A stretch of 37,769 nt of DNA from Candidatus Acidiferrales bacterium (GCA_030038535.1 JASHSV010000025.1:1-37769); one strand, 5' to 3'; positions 15,868 through 24,749 are shown, counted from the stretch's first letter. Numbers and translations are program-made. Notes: a model not told the origin generated them from the letters alone.

Positions 15868-16382
15868 CTCATCGAACGGGACGGAGTGTCTGTATGATCG
15901 GAGTCCTCTGCCTGTGCCTCGCCGCCAGCCCCATCGGGCGTGCGCAATCGCCGGCCACACCGCAGAAGGAGGCCGCCGTGTCCCGCCATGCCAGCGGAAC
16001 GTTCGACGTCAAGGTCACCCCTCAGGAGCCTGATGCCGTCGGTGCTGATTCCGGCATCAGTCGCCTGCTCCTCGAGAAGCAGTTCCATGGCGATTTAGAA
16101 GCCGCGAGCAAGGGCCAGATGCTCGCCTGCGGCGGTCCACCCTCGGGTTCCGGGGGATACGTTGGCATGGAGCGGGTCACCGGAAAGCTTTCCGGCCGCT
16201 CAGGCAGCTTCGCGCTCCAGCACAATGGCACCATGGAGCCGAGCGGAGTCCATCTGAGTGTCACCGTCGTGCCCGGTTCGGGTACCGGCCAGCTCGTTGG
16301 CATCTCCGGATCGATGAACATCGTCATCGAGAGCGGCAAGCATTCCTACACGCTCGACTACTCGCTCCCGCCGTCTCCCTGA
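15864..16382 (+). CDS. Exported DUF3224-like protein
   Basis: The 172-residue product has a signal peptide (about residues 1-27, ending GRAQS) followed by a domain that resembles DUF3224: ASGTFDVKVTPQEPD, SRLLLEKQFHGDLEA, GGYVGMERVTGKLSGRSGSF and the late GSGTGQLVGISGSMNIVIE. DUF3224 proteins are small beta-barrel-like proteins of unknown role, usually cytoplasmic; an exported version is less common. AAAAGGAG (15851-15858) precedes the ATG, which overlaps the GNAT stop. The gene is convergent with the methyltransferase gene downstream. No function is proposed. Confidence 0.75.
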   Translation: MTHRTGRSVCMIGVLCLCLAASPIGRAQSPATPQKEAAVSRHASGTFDVKVTPQEPDAVGADSGISRLLLEKQFHGDLEAASKGQMLACGGPPSGSGGYVGMERVTGKLSGRSGSFALQHNGTMEPSGVHLSVTVVPGSGTGQLVGISGSMNIVIESGKHSYTLDYSLPPSP

Positions 16383-16459
16383 CGGAGAGACCGGAGACAG
16401 CGAAGTTCGCGCATTGCACCTTTGCGAATGGGGCAGACTGAGCGTTCGAGGTCTTGCCT

Positions 16460-17305
16460 TCAAGTGCGTACGGTTGTGGCCCGCAGGACGTGCCCTCCCC
16501 GCTCCGGCAATGGGCCGGTAGACGAGGGAAAATATCGCGCCCGGATTTCCGGCGGCCCTAGATCTTCAATCTCCCGGAAACCCAGGCCCGCGAGTTTGCC
16601 GTGGAGTTCCTGCGGCTCGAAATGCGTCAGCCATTTCTCACCCAGCGCTGCGACTCGAGCCGCTCCTTCGTCACGGTACGCGCGCATTTCCGGCGACAAG
16701 GATTCCGGGGGATCCGCGTAGTCGAACACCACATGTGCGCCTCCGGGCACGCCCGCAATAAACCCCAGTGTCCTCCAGATAGCTGCTTCAGTCAGGTACG
16801 GGACAACGCCCAACCACGTGAAGAAAGTCTGCTGCGCCGGGTCGAACCCCGCCGTAGCCAAACCGTCTGCGAGCGTCTCCAGCTCGAATTGGACGGGAGC
16901 GAATATCAGCCACTGTGGCTCCTTAATCCCCGCATCAGCCAGCCGCGCGCGCTTCCACGCCTGAGTAGCAGGATGATCCACTTCGAACATGCGCACGCGG
17001 TCTCCCCACGGGCTGCGGAAGGCAATCGTGTCCAGACCTGCGCCCAGCACTACCAGTTGGCGTACGCCGCGCTCGACCGCTGCGGCCAGTGCATCCTCGG
17101 CAAACCGAGTGCGCACCGCGATGAACAGACGCATTCTCCGCCGTGCGGGCTGTTCTCTCGCTTCGCGCGCCACCCTTTCCGCATCGACCCCAAGAATTCG
17201 CACCGCCAGCGGGTCGGCAAAAATGCTTCCGTTTTCGAGGAGTTGGTGCGCAGCGCGGTGCGCCGCCGCTGCCAGCGCTGTCCGGCTGGGTTGTCCCGGT
17301 TCCAC
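16460..17305 (-). CDS. Leucine carboxyl methyltransferase-like SAM-dependent methyltransferase
   Basis: The 281-residue protein matches the LCM/TIGR00027-type family of putative SAM-dependent methyltransferases. The signs are SRTALAAAAHRAAHQLLENG and IFADPLAVRILG near the N-terminus, the SAM-binding LVVLGAGLDTIAFR (about residues 87-100), the acidic EVDHPATQAWKR after strand 2, and FFTWLGVVPYLTEAAI. Bacterial members are implicated in O-methylation of carboxyl or secondary-metabolite groups; the substrate is unknown here. The frame starts with GTG at 17305; there is no good ribosome-binding site, so the start is uncertain. It is divergent from the relic at 17332. Confidence 0.85.
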   Translation of the reverse strand: MEPGQPSRTALAAAAHRAAHQLLENGSIFADPLAVRILGVDAERVAREAREQPARRRMRLFIAVRTRFAEDALAAAVERGVRQLVVLGAGLDTIAFRSPWGDRVRMFEVDHPATQAWKRARLADAGIKEPQWLIFAPVQFELETLADGLATAGFDPAQQTFFTWLGVVPYLTEAAIWRTLGFIAGVPGGAHVVFDYADPPESLSPEMRAYRDEGAARVAALGEKWLTHFEPQELHGKLAGLGFREIEDLGPPEIRARYFPSSTGPLPERGGHVLRATTVRT

Positions 17306-17331
17306 GAGTCAGACTCTATCAGAATCGCTGT

Positions 17332-17649
17332 ATGGGCTTTCGGAGCGGCCCTGCCTCGCCTCTCGCAGTGGCAGGCCCGGCGCGCCCCTATCCGCAAATC
17401 CGTCCGATCTCGGAACATACCGTCATCGAATTTGGCGCGGTCCAATTCCAGTCCAAAGATGTCGCCATTTGGCTTCCCAGGACTGCGGAGGTTTACTTCG
17501 ACTGGAAAGGCAAGCGCATTCATCGCAGCCACAGTTACAGCAACTACATGCTTTTCTCCGTGGATAGCCAGCACCGGATCTCTGCGCCCAAGCTGCAGCA
17601 GTCGGCCGGAGAGATTCCCGATGCAACCACGGCCCCGCTCAAACCGTAG
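17332..17649 (+). pseudogene. Probable C-terminal relic of an exported acidobacterial protein
   Basis: From about 17380 the frame encodes a compact domain: TVIEFGAVQFQSKDVAIWLP, TAEVYFDWKGKRIHRSH and SNYMLFSVDSQHRI. As I recall, this resembles the last strands of outer-membrane-lipoprotein-like or 'hypothetical exported' proteins frequent in Acidobacteriota. The upstream part is not protein-like, has no signal peptide and no ribosome-binding site, and runs into the start of the divergent methyltransferase. I therefore call it a truncated remnant. A small standalone gene of 105 codons cannot be excluded. Confidence 0.45.
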
Positions 17650-17730
17650 CTCGTATTCGCGCTGTCCTTTGGTGCCCGGTATTTCCGGTTTCCGGCGGGA
17701 AGCTGCCGCCGCGCACGCCCCGCCACAGCT

Positions 17731-19119
17731 TCAGTGCCGGTAGACGTATGTGAACATGTACTCGATGCGGTCAGGATCGCGCGCAACAACCCGCCTGCTT
17801 TCCAGGGAATCTGCGAGACCGTCTGCCGCCGAAATGGGCAACTTGTCGTTCGACAGAATGTAGCCGCCGGGATTCAGCATCAACGCCATGTTCAGGCAGG
17901 CGAGTGACTGCTCCAGTTCGCCGAAGTAAATAAAAATGTTTGTGCCGATAATCATGTCGAAGCCTTCCTGTGTCCCCATCGCGGCATGCTGGAATACGAT
18001 ATTCACATCCAATTCCTTGAGGCGCCGCACGATTTCCGGGCGAATCTTCACCGCGCGCGTCTGCGTTGTTGCCGCTGCAGCCTCGGGCACGGAGATCGGC
18101 GCGATCGGTTCGCCGATGCTCGCCCCCAGCTTCTCCCAGTACTCGACAAAAGACTTGCGGTATTCGGGCGTCATTCGCGCCGCGATGTCCCAGGGAAGCT
18201 GGACCACGTAAGCCCTTCCCCTGGCCGCGTTTCGCCTTGCCCTCTCGATGTGGAAATTTACCTCGGAACTGATATCCATCGTGTACAGCTCGACCGCGGC
18301 TGGATCGCAAAGTCCCAGGCGGATCAGGGAATCGAGAACGGCAAACGGCTGGATGGTCTGCCGCGGATAGAAATCACTCCCCATTTCCTTGTTGGCGAAA
18401 TCCAGGCCTGGGCCGACCACGGCCACGCGCCGAACCGCGCCCGGCCGCAGCAGCCCCTTCTCCATCATATTCATCAGGTGCTGGTCGATCATGAAGTCCG
18501 GCCAAAGGTTCGTGTCCAGCGAGATGCCCCGGTCCTGGAATAACTGGAACCGGCTGCCCTCCTGCGTCTCGCGGACGTAGCGCGCCATCTCGTCCCGCAT
18601 CCGAGCGAGGTTTCCCAGCAGATACGTCTTGATTTTTTTCTGATCCTCCCGCGTCTGGAACGAAAAACCCTTCTTCTCCAGAAACGCGCGCATATGCGCG
18701 ATGCCTTCGTTCCGGCTCCCTGCAGCCATGGCGCGGATCAAATCGTCGGCGCGCTTATCCGCGAACGCGTCCACCAGCGAGCTCTGGCCATACTTGACGA
18801 GATAGGCGTCGTCGATCCGGTATTCCTTCGTGAACGTCACGCCGAACCTCAGCAGATTCGTGAGCGTATCCTCTTGGCCGCGCTCGAGCCGCGCCCGGAT
18901 TCGCGCGTCCTCCTGGCGCTCCCACATCGCCCATTTTTCCGCGCTCGGCAAGCCCGTCCCGCCGAGCTCCCCGGGAAGATTCGCGGCCTGCGCGCGGAGC
19001 ACCGGTTCTGCCTGCTCGTAAGTCAGAAATTGCGGATTCGTCGCCGTTTGTGCTTCTGCGAGCGCGCAAGTCGATGCCAGCAGAAGCACAACCACCGCCG
19101 GTTTCGGATTCACGCGCAT
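17731..19119 (-). CDS. Exported CheR-like SAM-dependent methyltransferase domain protein
   Basis: Starting at the ATG at 19119 the 462-residue protein has a clear Sec signal peptide (RVNPKPAVVVLLLASTCALAEA, cleavage near residue 23). After an alpha-helical region (about 30-205) comes a class I methyltransferase-like fold. RRVAVVGPGLDFANKEMG is motif I, VELYTMDISSEVNFHIERAR the acidic strand-2 region, and GFDMIIGTNIFIYFGELEQS resembles the strand-4 'FD-I--RNV-IYF' motif of CheR-type enzymes. The following helix and MLNPGGYILSNDKLP also fit. SAM is normally absent from the periplasm, so a secreted enzyme of this kind is odd; it may have lost catalysis. An earlier in-frame start would hide the signal peptide. 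The APC permease gene lies 112 bases upstream on the same strand. Confidence 0.7.
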   Translation of the reverse strand: MRVNPKPAVVVLLLASTCALAEAQTATNPQFLTYEQAEPVLRAQAANLPGELGGTGLPSAEKWAMWERQEDARIRARLERGQEDTLTNLLRFGVTFTKEYRIDDAYLVKYGQSSLVDAFADKRADDLIRAMAAGSRNEGIAHMRAFLEKKGFSFQTREDQKKIKTYLLGNLARMRDEMARYVRETQEGSRFQLFQDRGISLDTNLWPDFMIDQHLMNMMEKGLLRPGAVRRVAVVGPGLDFANKEMGSDFYPRQTIQPFAVLDSLIRLGLCDPAAVELYTMDISSEVNFHIERARRNAARGRAYVVQLPWDIAARMTPEYRKSFVEYWEKLGASIGEPIAPISVPEAAAATTQTRAVKIRPEIVRRLKELDVNIVFQHAAMGTQEGFDMIIGTNIFIYFGELEQSLACLNMALMLNPGGYILSNDKLPISAADGLADSLESRRVVARDPDRIEYMFTYVYRH

Positions 19120-19231
19120 GTCTGGTACGCAGGATATCCTGCGGTTACACCGCACGCGCTCGGCTGCCTGGGGCGCCCCACTTTTCCTGCTCGCCACGCT
19201 CCCACGCGCATTTTCGTTCTGATCCACGCCT

Positions 19232-20635
19232 TCACCCCGCCAGTGGATTGCCTGGATTCTGGAGAGCCGGGTTCTTCCGCGAACCTTTCCATCGGTAGAT
19301 CGCACCCCCACATGCCACCGTCAGCAATCCCCAGGTCGCTTCGTGCGGGCGTTCCACCAGAGTCCAACTCAGCATCCATAAACTGGTCGAAACAAAAATC
19401 GCCGGAATGGCCGGGTAGCACCAGCTCACCGCGGCCAGGCGGCGCCAGCCCGGGCGCTGGCGCAGGCGCCATAACCCGGCTACTGCCAGCGCTGCAAACA
19501 GAATCAGCGCGAAGCCGATGTAGTACACCAGCGCTTCAAACGTCCCTGTCAGCACCAGAATCGAGGACAAGAGTGCTTGGTACATGATGGCTCGAAACGG
19601 TGTCTGCCAGCGCGGATGAAGCCTTGCGGCCCCGCGCGGAAAGCACCCGTCCTGCGCCATCGCATAGTACACGCGCGGCCCCACCACGGACATGGCGCTC
19701 ACGCTCGAGAGCAAAGCCAGCGTCAGCATCCCCGCGAAAAGGGTTCCTACCCGGCTGCCGAACATGGCCTTCGCCGTCGCCGCCCCTACAGCCAGCACTC
19801 CCTCGAGCGATTCCAGCGGCAGCGCATAAATGTACGCCACGTTGAGGGCGAGATAGCAGAAAGCAACCAGCCCTGTCCCCATGAGCAGCACACGCGGCAG
19901 AATGCGCTCCGGCATCAGGATCTCTTCGGCTACATACGCCGCCGCATTCCATCCGCTGTACGCGAACATCACAAAAATCAGCGAGACCGCAAATTGCGAA
20001 GCCAGCCCGTGGGAGGAAGTGCGCGCCGCGTCCATCCCGAAATGCCCCCAATCGCCCCGGCCGGCGGTGAACCCGAGCGCCAGAAATGCGCCAATCACTC
20101 CGAGCGTGATTGCAGTCAGCCCGTTCTGGAGCCTCGCGGCCACCGCTACTCCGCGGACGTTCACCAGCGCCAGAATCGCGATCAGCGCCACACTCACCAG
20201 CCGCGCCCGGTCCACGTGCAACAATCCCCATACCGCGGGTTGCGGCGCTTGCGATGCCAGCATCGGGAAGGTCGCGCCCAGATACTCCGAAACCGCGAGT
20301 GCTCCCGCCGCGATCGGCGCCGAGAAACCGGCGAAAAACGACACCCAGCCGCTCAAGAATCCCCAAGTGGGCCCCCACGCTTCGCGCAAATATGCGTACT
20401 CTGCGCCCGACCGGGGAAGATTCACGCCCATCTCCGCGTACGACAAACACCCCGCCAGCGCGATTGCTCCACCGGCCATCCAGATCGCCAGCACCAGCCA
20501 GGGCCGGCCGAGGTCTCCGGCCAGAAATCCGCTGGTCGTGAAAATACCGGCGCCAATCGTGTTGGACACCACCAGAATCGTCGAACTGGCGGCGGTGAGC
20601 TCGCGGCGCGGAGAAACGGCCGGGCTTGCGTTCAC
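19232..20635 (-). CDS. APC-superfamily amino acid permease
   Basis: The 467-residue inner-membrane protein has about twelve hydrophobic helices and the APC signature in helix 1 (VVSNTIGAGIFTTSG), where unwound residues bind the amino-acid backbone. Further family signs are GGAIALAGCLSYAEMGVNLP and GAEYAYLREAWGP (helices 2-3), and FVMFAYSGWNAAAYVAEEI in helix 6. It is closest in style to LAT/basic amino acid-polyamine type exchangers; the precise substrate cannot be read from sequence. The start codon is GTG (20635) with a weak AGCAGG upstream. It may be co-transcribed with the exported methyltransferase-like gene that follows. Confidence 0.88.
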   Translation of the reverse strand: MNASPAVSPRRELTAASSTILVVSNTIGAGIFTTSGFLAGDLGRPWLVLAIWMAGGAIALAGCLSYAEMGVNLPRSGAEYAYLREAWGPTWGFLSGWVSFFAGFSAPIAAGALAVSEYLGATFPMLASQAPQPAVWGLLHVDRARLVSVALIAILALVNVRGVAVAARLQNGLTAITLGVIGAFLALGFTAGRGDWGHFGMDAARTSSHGLASQFAVSLIFVMFAYSGWNAAAYVAEEILMPERILPRVLLMGTGLVAFCYLALNVAYIYALPLESLEGVLAVGAATAKAMFGSRVGTLFAGMLTLALLSSVSAMSVVGPRVYYAMAQDGCFPRGAARLHPRWQTPFRAIMYQALLSSILVLTGTFEALVYYIGFALILFAALAVAGLWRLRQRPGWRRLAAVSWCYPAIPAIFVSTSLWMLSWTLVERPHEATWGLLTVACGGAIYRWKGSRKNPALQNPGNPLAG

Positions 20636-21023
20636 GGCCTGCTACACATACCACAAACTTTGCCCCGCTTCCCCCTCCTCACCGGATCGAGCGCGCACGC
20701 CTTCGAACATCTCCCGGCGCCTCCCGCGGCCGATTGCTGCCGTCAAGTCAGCGGATTGCGGTACTTCCGTTCTATTGTCGGCGCCCGCTGCTCCCGGTAG
20801 CCTTTATGGAGGAGTGGAGTGTAGCTGCCCGCGGCACTCACTGAGCCTCGGCGCCGCTCGCCTGAGCCACGTTCCTGAGTTTTGGCTCTCGGCGGCGACG
20901 GGATGCAGTGTTCCTCGCAAGGGCCTCTCCATAAATCTTGCCTCCCGTGTCCGGAATTTGCCGCCGCCTTTGATTGCAGGCGACAGCCGGCTGTCCGGTA
21001 ACATCGAAGTTCGGGGCGAGCGA
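20636..21023. other. Divergent intergenic region, nothing recognised
   Basis: These 388 bases separate the APC permease (minus strand) from the PilZ protein (plus strand) and should contain both promoters. I found no convincing -35/-10 pair, palindrome or small gene. If the PilZ gene starts further upstream than 21024, part of this is coding; in-frame TTG codons exist between 20950 and 21024, but the encoded residues are not PilZ-like. Confidence 0.4.
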
Positions 21024-21887
21024 TTGGCTATCGACACCAAACCCGAGCGCACGCGCCGTAGCGATCGCATTTCCATCGCCCTTCCTGTTCTCGTCTTCGG
21101 AACCGAGATTACTGGCCAGGACTTTTTCGAAACCACGCGCACGCATCTGCTCAGTCGCCACGGGGCTGCCGTCGTATTGAAGAGGCAGCTTGCGCCCCTC
21201 CAACAGGTGACCATCCGCAATCTCAGCAGCGGCAAAGAAGCCCCCGCGCAGGTGGTCGGGCCGTTGGGTGGACGCCCGGAGGGCAGCGTCTACGCGATTA
21301 CACTGCTCGATCCCCAGGAAAACCTGTGGAACATGAATTTTCCGCCTGTTTCCGATTCGGAGAAGGACTGCTCCCGCATCCCGCTCGAATGCAATGCCTG
21401 CCATCATCGCGAATTGGTGTACTTGGATAATCTCGAGTCCGAAGTGTTCGAGGCCAACCGGAAAATCACCCGCCCCTGCGAACGCTGTAGCGAACCCACT
21501 GTATGGCATGCAGCGCCTGCGGAAGCTGCCTCAGATTGCGCTGCCCTGTTGGAATCGCCGCGGCCCGGCGGACAGCCGGCGAGGCGCAAAGGCGCTGGCG
21601 GACGCGAAAGTCGAAAGTACCCGCGCGTTCGCATGAAGGTGATCGGCTGCGTCGTTCAGCCGGGATTCAGCTCGGAAGAAAGGGTCACCGTGGAGGATAT
21701 TTCGCGGGGAGGTCTCAGCTTCCGCGCGGCGAAGGTGTACCACGAGGGCTCGATCATCGAAGTGGCTGCACCCTACTCGCCCGGGGCGGCAAACGTCTTT
21801 GTCCCCGCGCGCGTCGTCCGCGTGGAAAACCGCCCCGGCTCGCAACTCCCCCTTTACGCCGTGGCTTACTTGAAGAAGCCCGCCTGA
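21024..21887 (+). CDS. Tandem PilZ protein with a central zinc-ribbon-like segment
   Basis: The start is uncertain; I choose TTG at 21024 (GGGGCGAG upstream), giving 287 residues. A degenerate N-terminal PilZ-like domain (about 8-110) has RRSDRISIALPVLVFG and TRTHLLSRHGAAVV. A central segment has two Cys pairs, C123-x2-C126 and C152-x2-C155, as in a zinc ribbon. The C-terminal PilZ domain (about 192-285) is canonical, with RKYPRV and EDISRGGLSF, the RxxxR and DxSxxG elements that bind cyclic di-GMP. It is probably a cytoplasmic c-di-GMP receptor whose output would be protein contact, perhaps through the first domain. No signal peptide or membrane helix. No partner gene is evident nearby. Confidence 0.75.
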   Translation: MAIDTKPERTRRSDRISIALPVLVFGTEITGQDFFETTRTHLLSRHGAAVVLKRQLAPLQQVTIRNLSSGKEAPAQVVGPLGGRPEGSVYAITLLDPQENLWNMNFPPVSDSEKDCSRIPLECNACHHRELVYLDNLESEVFEANRKITRPCERCSEPTVWHAAPAEAASDCAALLESPRPGGQPARRKGAGGRESRKYPRVRMKVIGCVVQPGFSSEERVTVEDISRGGLSFRAAKVYHEGSIIEVAAPYSPGAANVFVPARVVRVENRPGSQLPLYAVAYLKKPA

Positions 21888-21965
21888 AGTAAGCGTCTTT
21901 CGCTTCGCCGCGCAGATACCCCTCGGGTTTGCTCCATCACTTTCGAGCCCTGGGATTTCTCTATA

Positions 21966-22244
21966 ATGGATGTCGAGAATCTCAGGCTCCACTATGCCCG
22001 CACTCTGCAATGTTGGTTTCAGCGTTTTGAAGACGCGGCTGGCGTAGTTCCCGGCCGGTTTGGGCCGGATTTCGTGAATACCTGTCGGCTCTATCTGGCT
22101 GGTTCTATCGCGGGATTCAGGGCCGGCACGCTCCAACTGTTTCAGGTCATCTTCGCTCGCGGAGAGTGTCATCGCCTCCCCGCTACACGCGCCTATCTCT
22201 CGTTCGGGGAGGAGATTTGTGACGCCGACTCAGTATGTTTGTAA
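21966..22244 (+). pseudogene. C-terminal relic of a cyclopropane fatty acid synthase
   Basis: The frame opens with VENLRLHYARTLQCWFQRFE and continues FVNTCRLYLAGSIAGFRAG, TLQLFQVIFARG and LPATRAYL. This is the characteristic last 70 residues of CFA synthase/mycolic-acid-cyclopropane-synthase-type methyltransferases (HYA-TL--W---F, the RLYLA-S-A-FR-G helix, LQ-FQ---A). The SAM-binding and catalytic parts are absent: the preceding 80 bases do not encode CFA-like sequence, and the PilZ gene ends just before. There is no ribosome-binding site. I read it as the surviving tail of a deleted gene. Confidence 0.7.
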
Positions 22245-22322
22245 CTTCTCAAGACGCCGTTTGTGGCCAGCCAGCGCCATAGGTCCGGTTTACCCATCTC
22301 ATTCCAATCTGGCAGGCGATAG

Positions 22323-22586
22323 CTACTGCAGTTTGGCGGCCTCAGATTTCGCGGCGCGGAGAATGGGAATGTCGGGGTCGGCGTCTTTCCAGAGTGTGAG
22401 GAAATCCTGGTAGGCAGCACGGGCTTTCGCCCTGTAATTCCCGGCTTCGGGGGCTTGCGTTGTTTGCCCCGCCAAGGCATAGGCCCGGGCGAGGCCGAGG
22501 TGGGCCACTGCCCCAATGGTGTCGTTGGTCACGATCCCGCGATGGTCGAGGATTTTCTGGAACTCGACAGCGGCTTCGCTTCCTTG
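22323..22586 (-). repeat. Inverted repeat copy 1 (3' end of regulator gene)
   Basis: These 264 bases are 97% identical (7 differences counted by eye) to 31381-31644 on the opposite strand. The first 200 bases in coding direction hold a single mismatch. Identity stops at the stop codon and drops to roughly 75% just upstream. Confidence 0.9.
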
Positions 22587-24749
22587 ATGCCCAGCCAAAT
22601 ACGCGTCGCCTAGCACATACGCAGGATACAGACCGCCCGGCAATCCCAGCTCGTATGCCGCGACGGCCCGAAGGGTCTCGATGGCTCTCGGAGCGTCTTT
22701 CCGGTTGAGCGCAATTTGCGCGCGAAGCGTAGGCAAGAAAATGAACTGGACGACGGTATTTTCCGGGAAACGCTTCGCCAAATCGTCCGCCAGGGCCTGT
22801 ACCCGGGCAACGTCCCCTGCCAGCGCCAGCGCCAGCGCTGCTATAAGCTGCGCATCCCGCTCGCTTGATAACCCCAGCACTGCCGCGGCATGCTGCCGCG
22901 CCTCTGCGACATTGCCGAAAAGGGCTTCCCACAGGGCCTCAGAGCGTTCGTAGCCTGCCCCCGTTTCCTTCTCGTCCGCATGTTTCGCCGCAGCCAGCGC
23001 TCGGCGAGAAAGTTCCAGAGCCTTCCTGAGCCGACCGGCATAGGCGGCCGTCTTGGCTTCTTCTAGAAGCAGATCAACTTCCAATCCGGTGTTACCCGCC
23101 GCTCCAGACACCTGTTGAGTCATTCCGGCCGAATCGTTCTTCAAGAAAGCAATCTCATAGAGAACCTCGCGCGGCGCGGAGGATTCGACGCCTCTTGCTA
23201 GTGCCTCTGTTGCCGCGGCCCCAGCCTCGTCCAGACGGTTCAAGAAGAGATATGCCCATGTAAGATTGTCATAGAAGATCTGGTTTGCTGGGTCGAGGCG
23301 AAAGGCCTCGCGCGCTTCCTCAAGGGCCTTGTCATATTGCCCGAGAGCGTCGTAGACGCCCGTCAGGTTGCCCGCCGGATAGAAGTCTCGGGGATACGTT
23401 TGCGCCCAGAGTTCATAAACCTGCTGTGCCTTGGCCAGGTTGCCGGTGGAGAATTGAAGGTAGTGAGACTCGATGTAGAACCTCTCCCGTTCGCTCACCC
23501 TTTCTCTCAACTCGTAGGCCTTCCGTGTGTTCTCTGCTCCGAGGCTGGTCTGTCCGAGTTGGAAATAAGTCGTCCCGAGGGTGGCATATGCCATAGCGAA
23601 GTTCGGGTCCAGACGGATAGCTCGTTGGAGAAATGGCACTGCGGCCGGAAAGTCGTTTTTTCTCGACAGTGTCTCACGTCCCCGGCTGAAAGCCTGCAGG
23701 GCTTCGAGCGAGGGCGTGGTGGCCTGCTCGAGCGGGGTGTCAAATTTTTGCACCGTGCTGAGCGATTCGCCCAGCTTCGTTCGCAGCCGGGTGGCCGCGG
23801 TGTCGAGCGCCTTCAGAACGTCTTCCTTCCTTGCTGCCTGCACCAGCTCCTGAGCCAGAATCTCGCCGCTCGTGCAGCTCTGCGCCTTCAGGCCGATCAC
23901 GTATTCGCTTCCCAGACTGGCGATCGATCCGGCCAGCACCGCTTTGCTTCCGCTCCGCCGGCACAATTCCCGGGCCACGTCGCCGACCAGGCGGTCGCCG
24001 GGAGACCGTTCCATCAACTTCAAGGTCTCGTCTATTTTTTGGTCGGAAAGAAGATTTAGAAAAGGTGATTGGGTCAGTTGGATGGAAAGCCCCTGTTTGA
24101 GCGTCTCATCGAATACCGCATCGCCGGTAGAGTTGGCAAAATCGGCCAGAACGATGGTGTCGCGGTCAGTGAGCGCATGTGTGCGACGGCCGGAGAAGGG
24201 CAGCGCCCCAGCGACCACCACCGCAACAATGGCTGACGCGCCCAGCAGGTATTTGTGCCTCGAAGACCATCGCCCGATGGCTGCCCAACGAGGAGCAGGA
24301 GGGGTCTGAGTGTGGGCCATGCTGCCTGCGGGAGGTTGCTGGAACGCTGTATCCGGTTTCTGCCGTTCGCTCTCGCTGCCTGTGCCGCTTGCAGGCGGCG
24401 CTAGGCCGTCCAGCTTCTCGACCGGCGCGATGAACCGGTAGCCGTATCGCGGAATGGTTTCCACATACCTCGGGGCCTCGGCGGAATCCCCCAGAACGTC
24501 GCGCAACCGGTTCACCGCGCTGTTCAGTCCATTGTCGAAATCCACAAACGTGCCGGAAGGCCACAGCTTTTGACAGATCTCTTCGCGTGTAACCAACTCA
24601 CCCGGCCGCGCCACAAGCATCTCCAGGACCTGCAGCGGCTGTTCGTGCACTTTAATCCGGTTGCCGCGCTTCGAGAGTTGCCTGAGTGAAAAATTCACCT
24701 CGAAAGGGCCAAAGCGGGCGCGTCGAAGCGGCTGGATGGACTCGTCCAT
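22323..24749 (-). CDS. Winged-helix (OmpR/CadC-type) transcriptional regulator with membrane helix and TPR-rich C-terminus
   Basis: The 808-residue protein begins with an OmpR/PhoB-type DNA-binding domain (about residues 12-110): FGPFEVNFSLRQLSKRG, EQPLQVLEMLVARPGELVTR, DNGLNSAVNRLRDVLGDS and RYVETIPRYGYRFIAPV. A linker and one membrane helix follow (about 167-185), then a periplasmic region of more than 600 residues that begins with a domain containing [20 protein letters not shown] and [19 protein letters not shown] and continues as TPR-like helical repeats. This is the CadC/ToxR-like one-component layout: outside sensing, direct DNA binding. The tail is paralogous to that of the kinase encoded at 28726-31644. 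The gene is divergent from the TonB-dependent receptor gene (260 bases apart), so that receptor is a plausible target. Confidence 0.87.
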   Translation of the reverse strand: MDESIQPLRRARFGPFEVNFSLRQLSKRGNRIKVHEQPLQVLEMLVARPGELVTREEICQKLWPSGTFVDFDNGLNSAVNRLRDVLGDSAEAPRYVETIPRYGYRFIAPVEKLDGLAPPASGTGSESERQKPDTAFQQPPAGSMAHTQTPPAPRWAAIGRWSSRHKYLLGASAIVAVVVAGALPFSGRRTHALTDRDTIVLADFANSTGDAVFDETLKQGLSIQLTQSPFLNLLSDQKIDETLKLMERSPGDRLVGDVARELCRRSGSKAVLAGSIASLGSEYVIGLKAQSCTSGEILAQELVQAARKEDVLKALDTAATRLRTKLGESLSTVQKFDTPLEQATTPSLEALQAFSRGRETLSRKNDFPAAVPFLQRAIRLDPNFAMAYATLGTTYFQLGQTSLGAENTRKAYELRERVSERERFYIESHYLQFSTGNLAKAQQVYELWAQTYPRDFYPAGNLTGVYDALGQYDKALEEAREAFRLDPANQIFYDNLTWAYLFLNRLDEAGAAATEALARGVESSAPREVLYEIAFLKNDSAGMTQQVSGAAGNTGLEVDLLLEEAKTAAYAGRLRKALELSRRALAAAKHADEKETGAGYERSEALWEALFGNVAEARQHAAAVLGLSSERDAQLIAALALALAGDVARVQALADDLAKRFPENTVVQFIFLPTLRAQIALNRKDAPRAIETLRAVAAYELGLPGGLYPAYVLGDAYLAGHQGSEAAVEFQKILDHRGIVTNDTIGAVAHLGLARAYALAGQTTQAPEAGNYRAKARAAYQDFLTLWKDADPDIPILRAAKSEAAKLQ

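Noticed and set aside
20809-20844. A 12-codon frame beginning ATGGAGGAG
   Set aside because: No ribosome-binding site, no similarity and no leader-peptide logic such as runs of regulatory codons or attenuator hairpins.
21962-21967. A TATAAT hexamer just before the CFA synthase relic
   Set aside because: There is no -35 box at a suitable distance and the hexamer overlaps the first codon of the relic frame; chance is the simplest reading.
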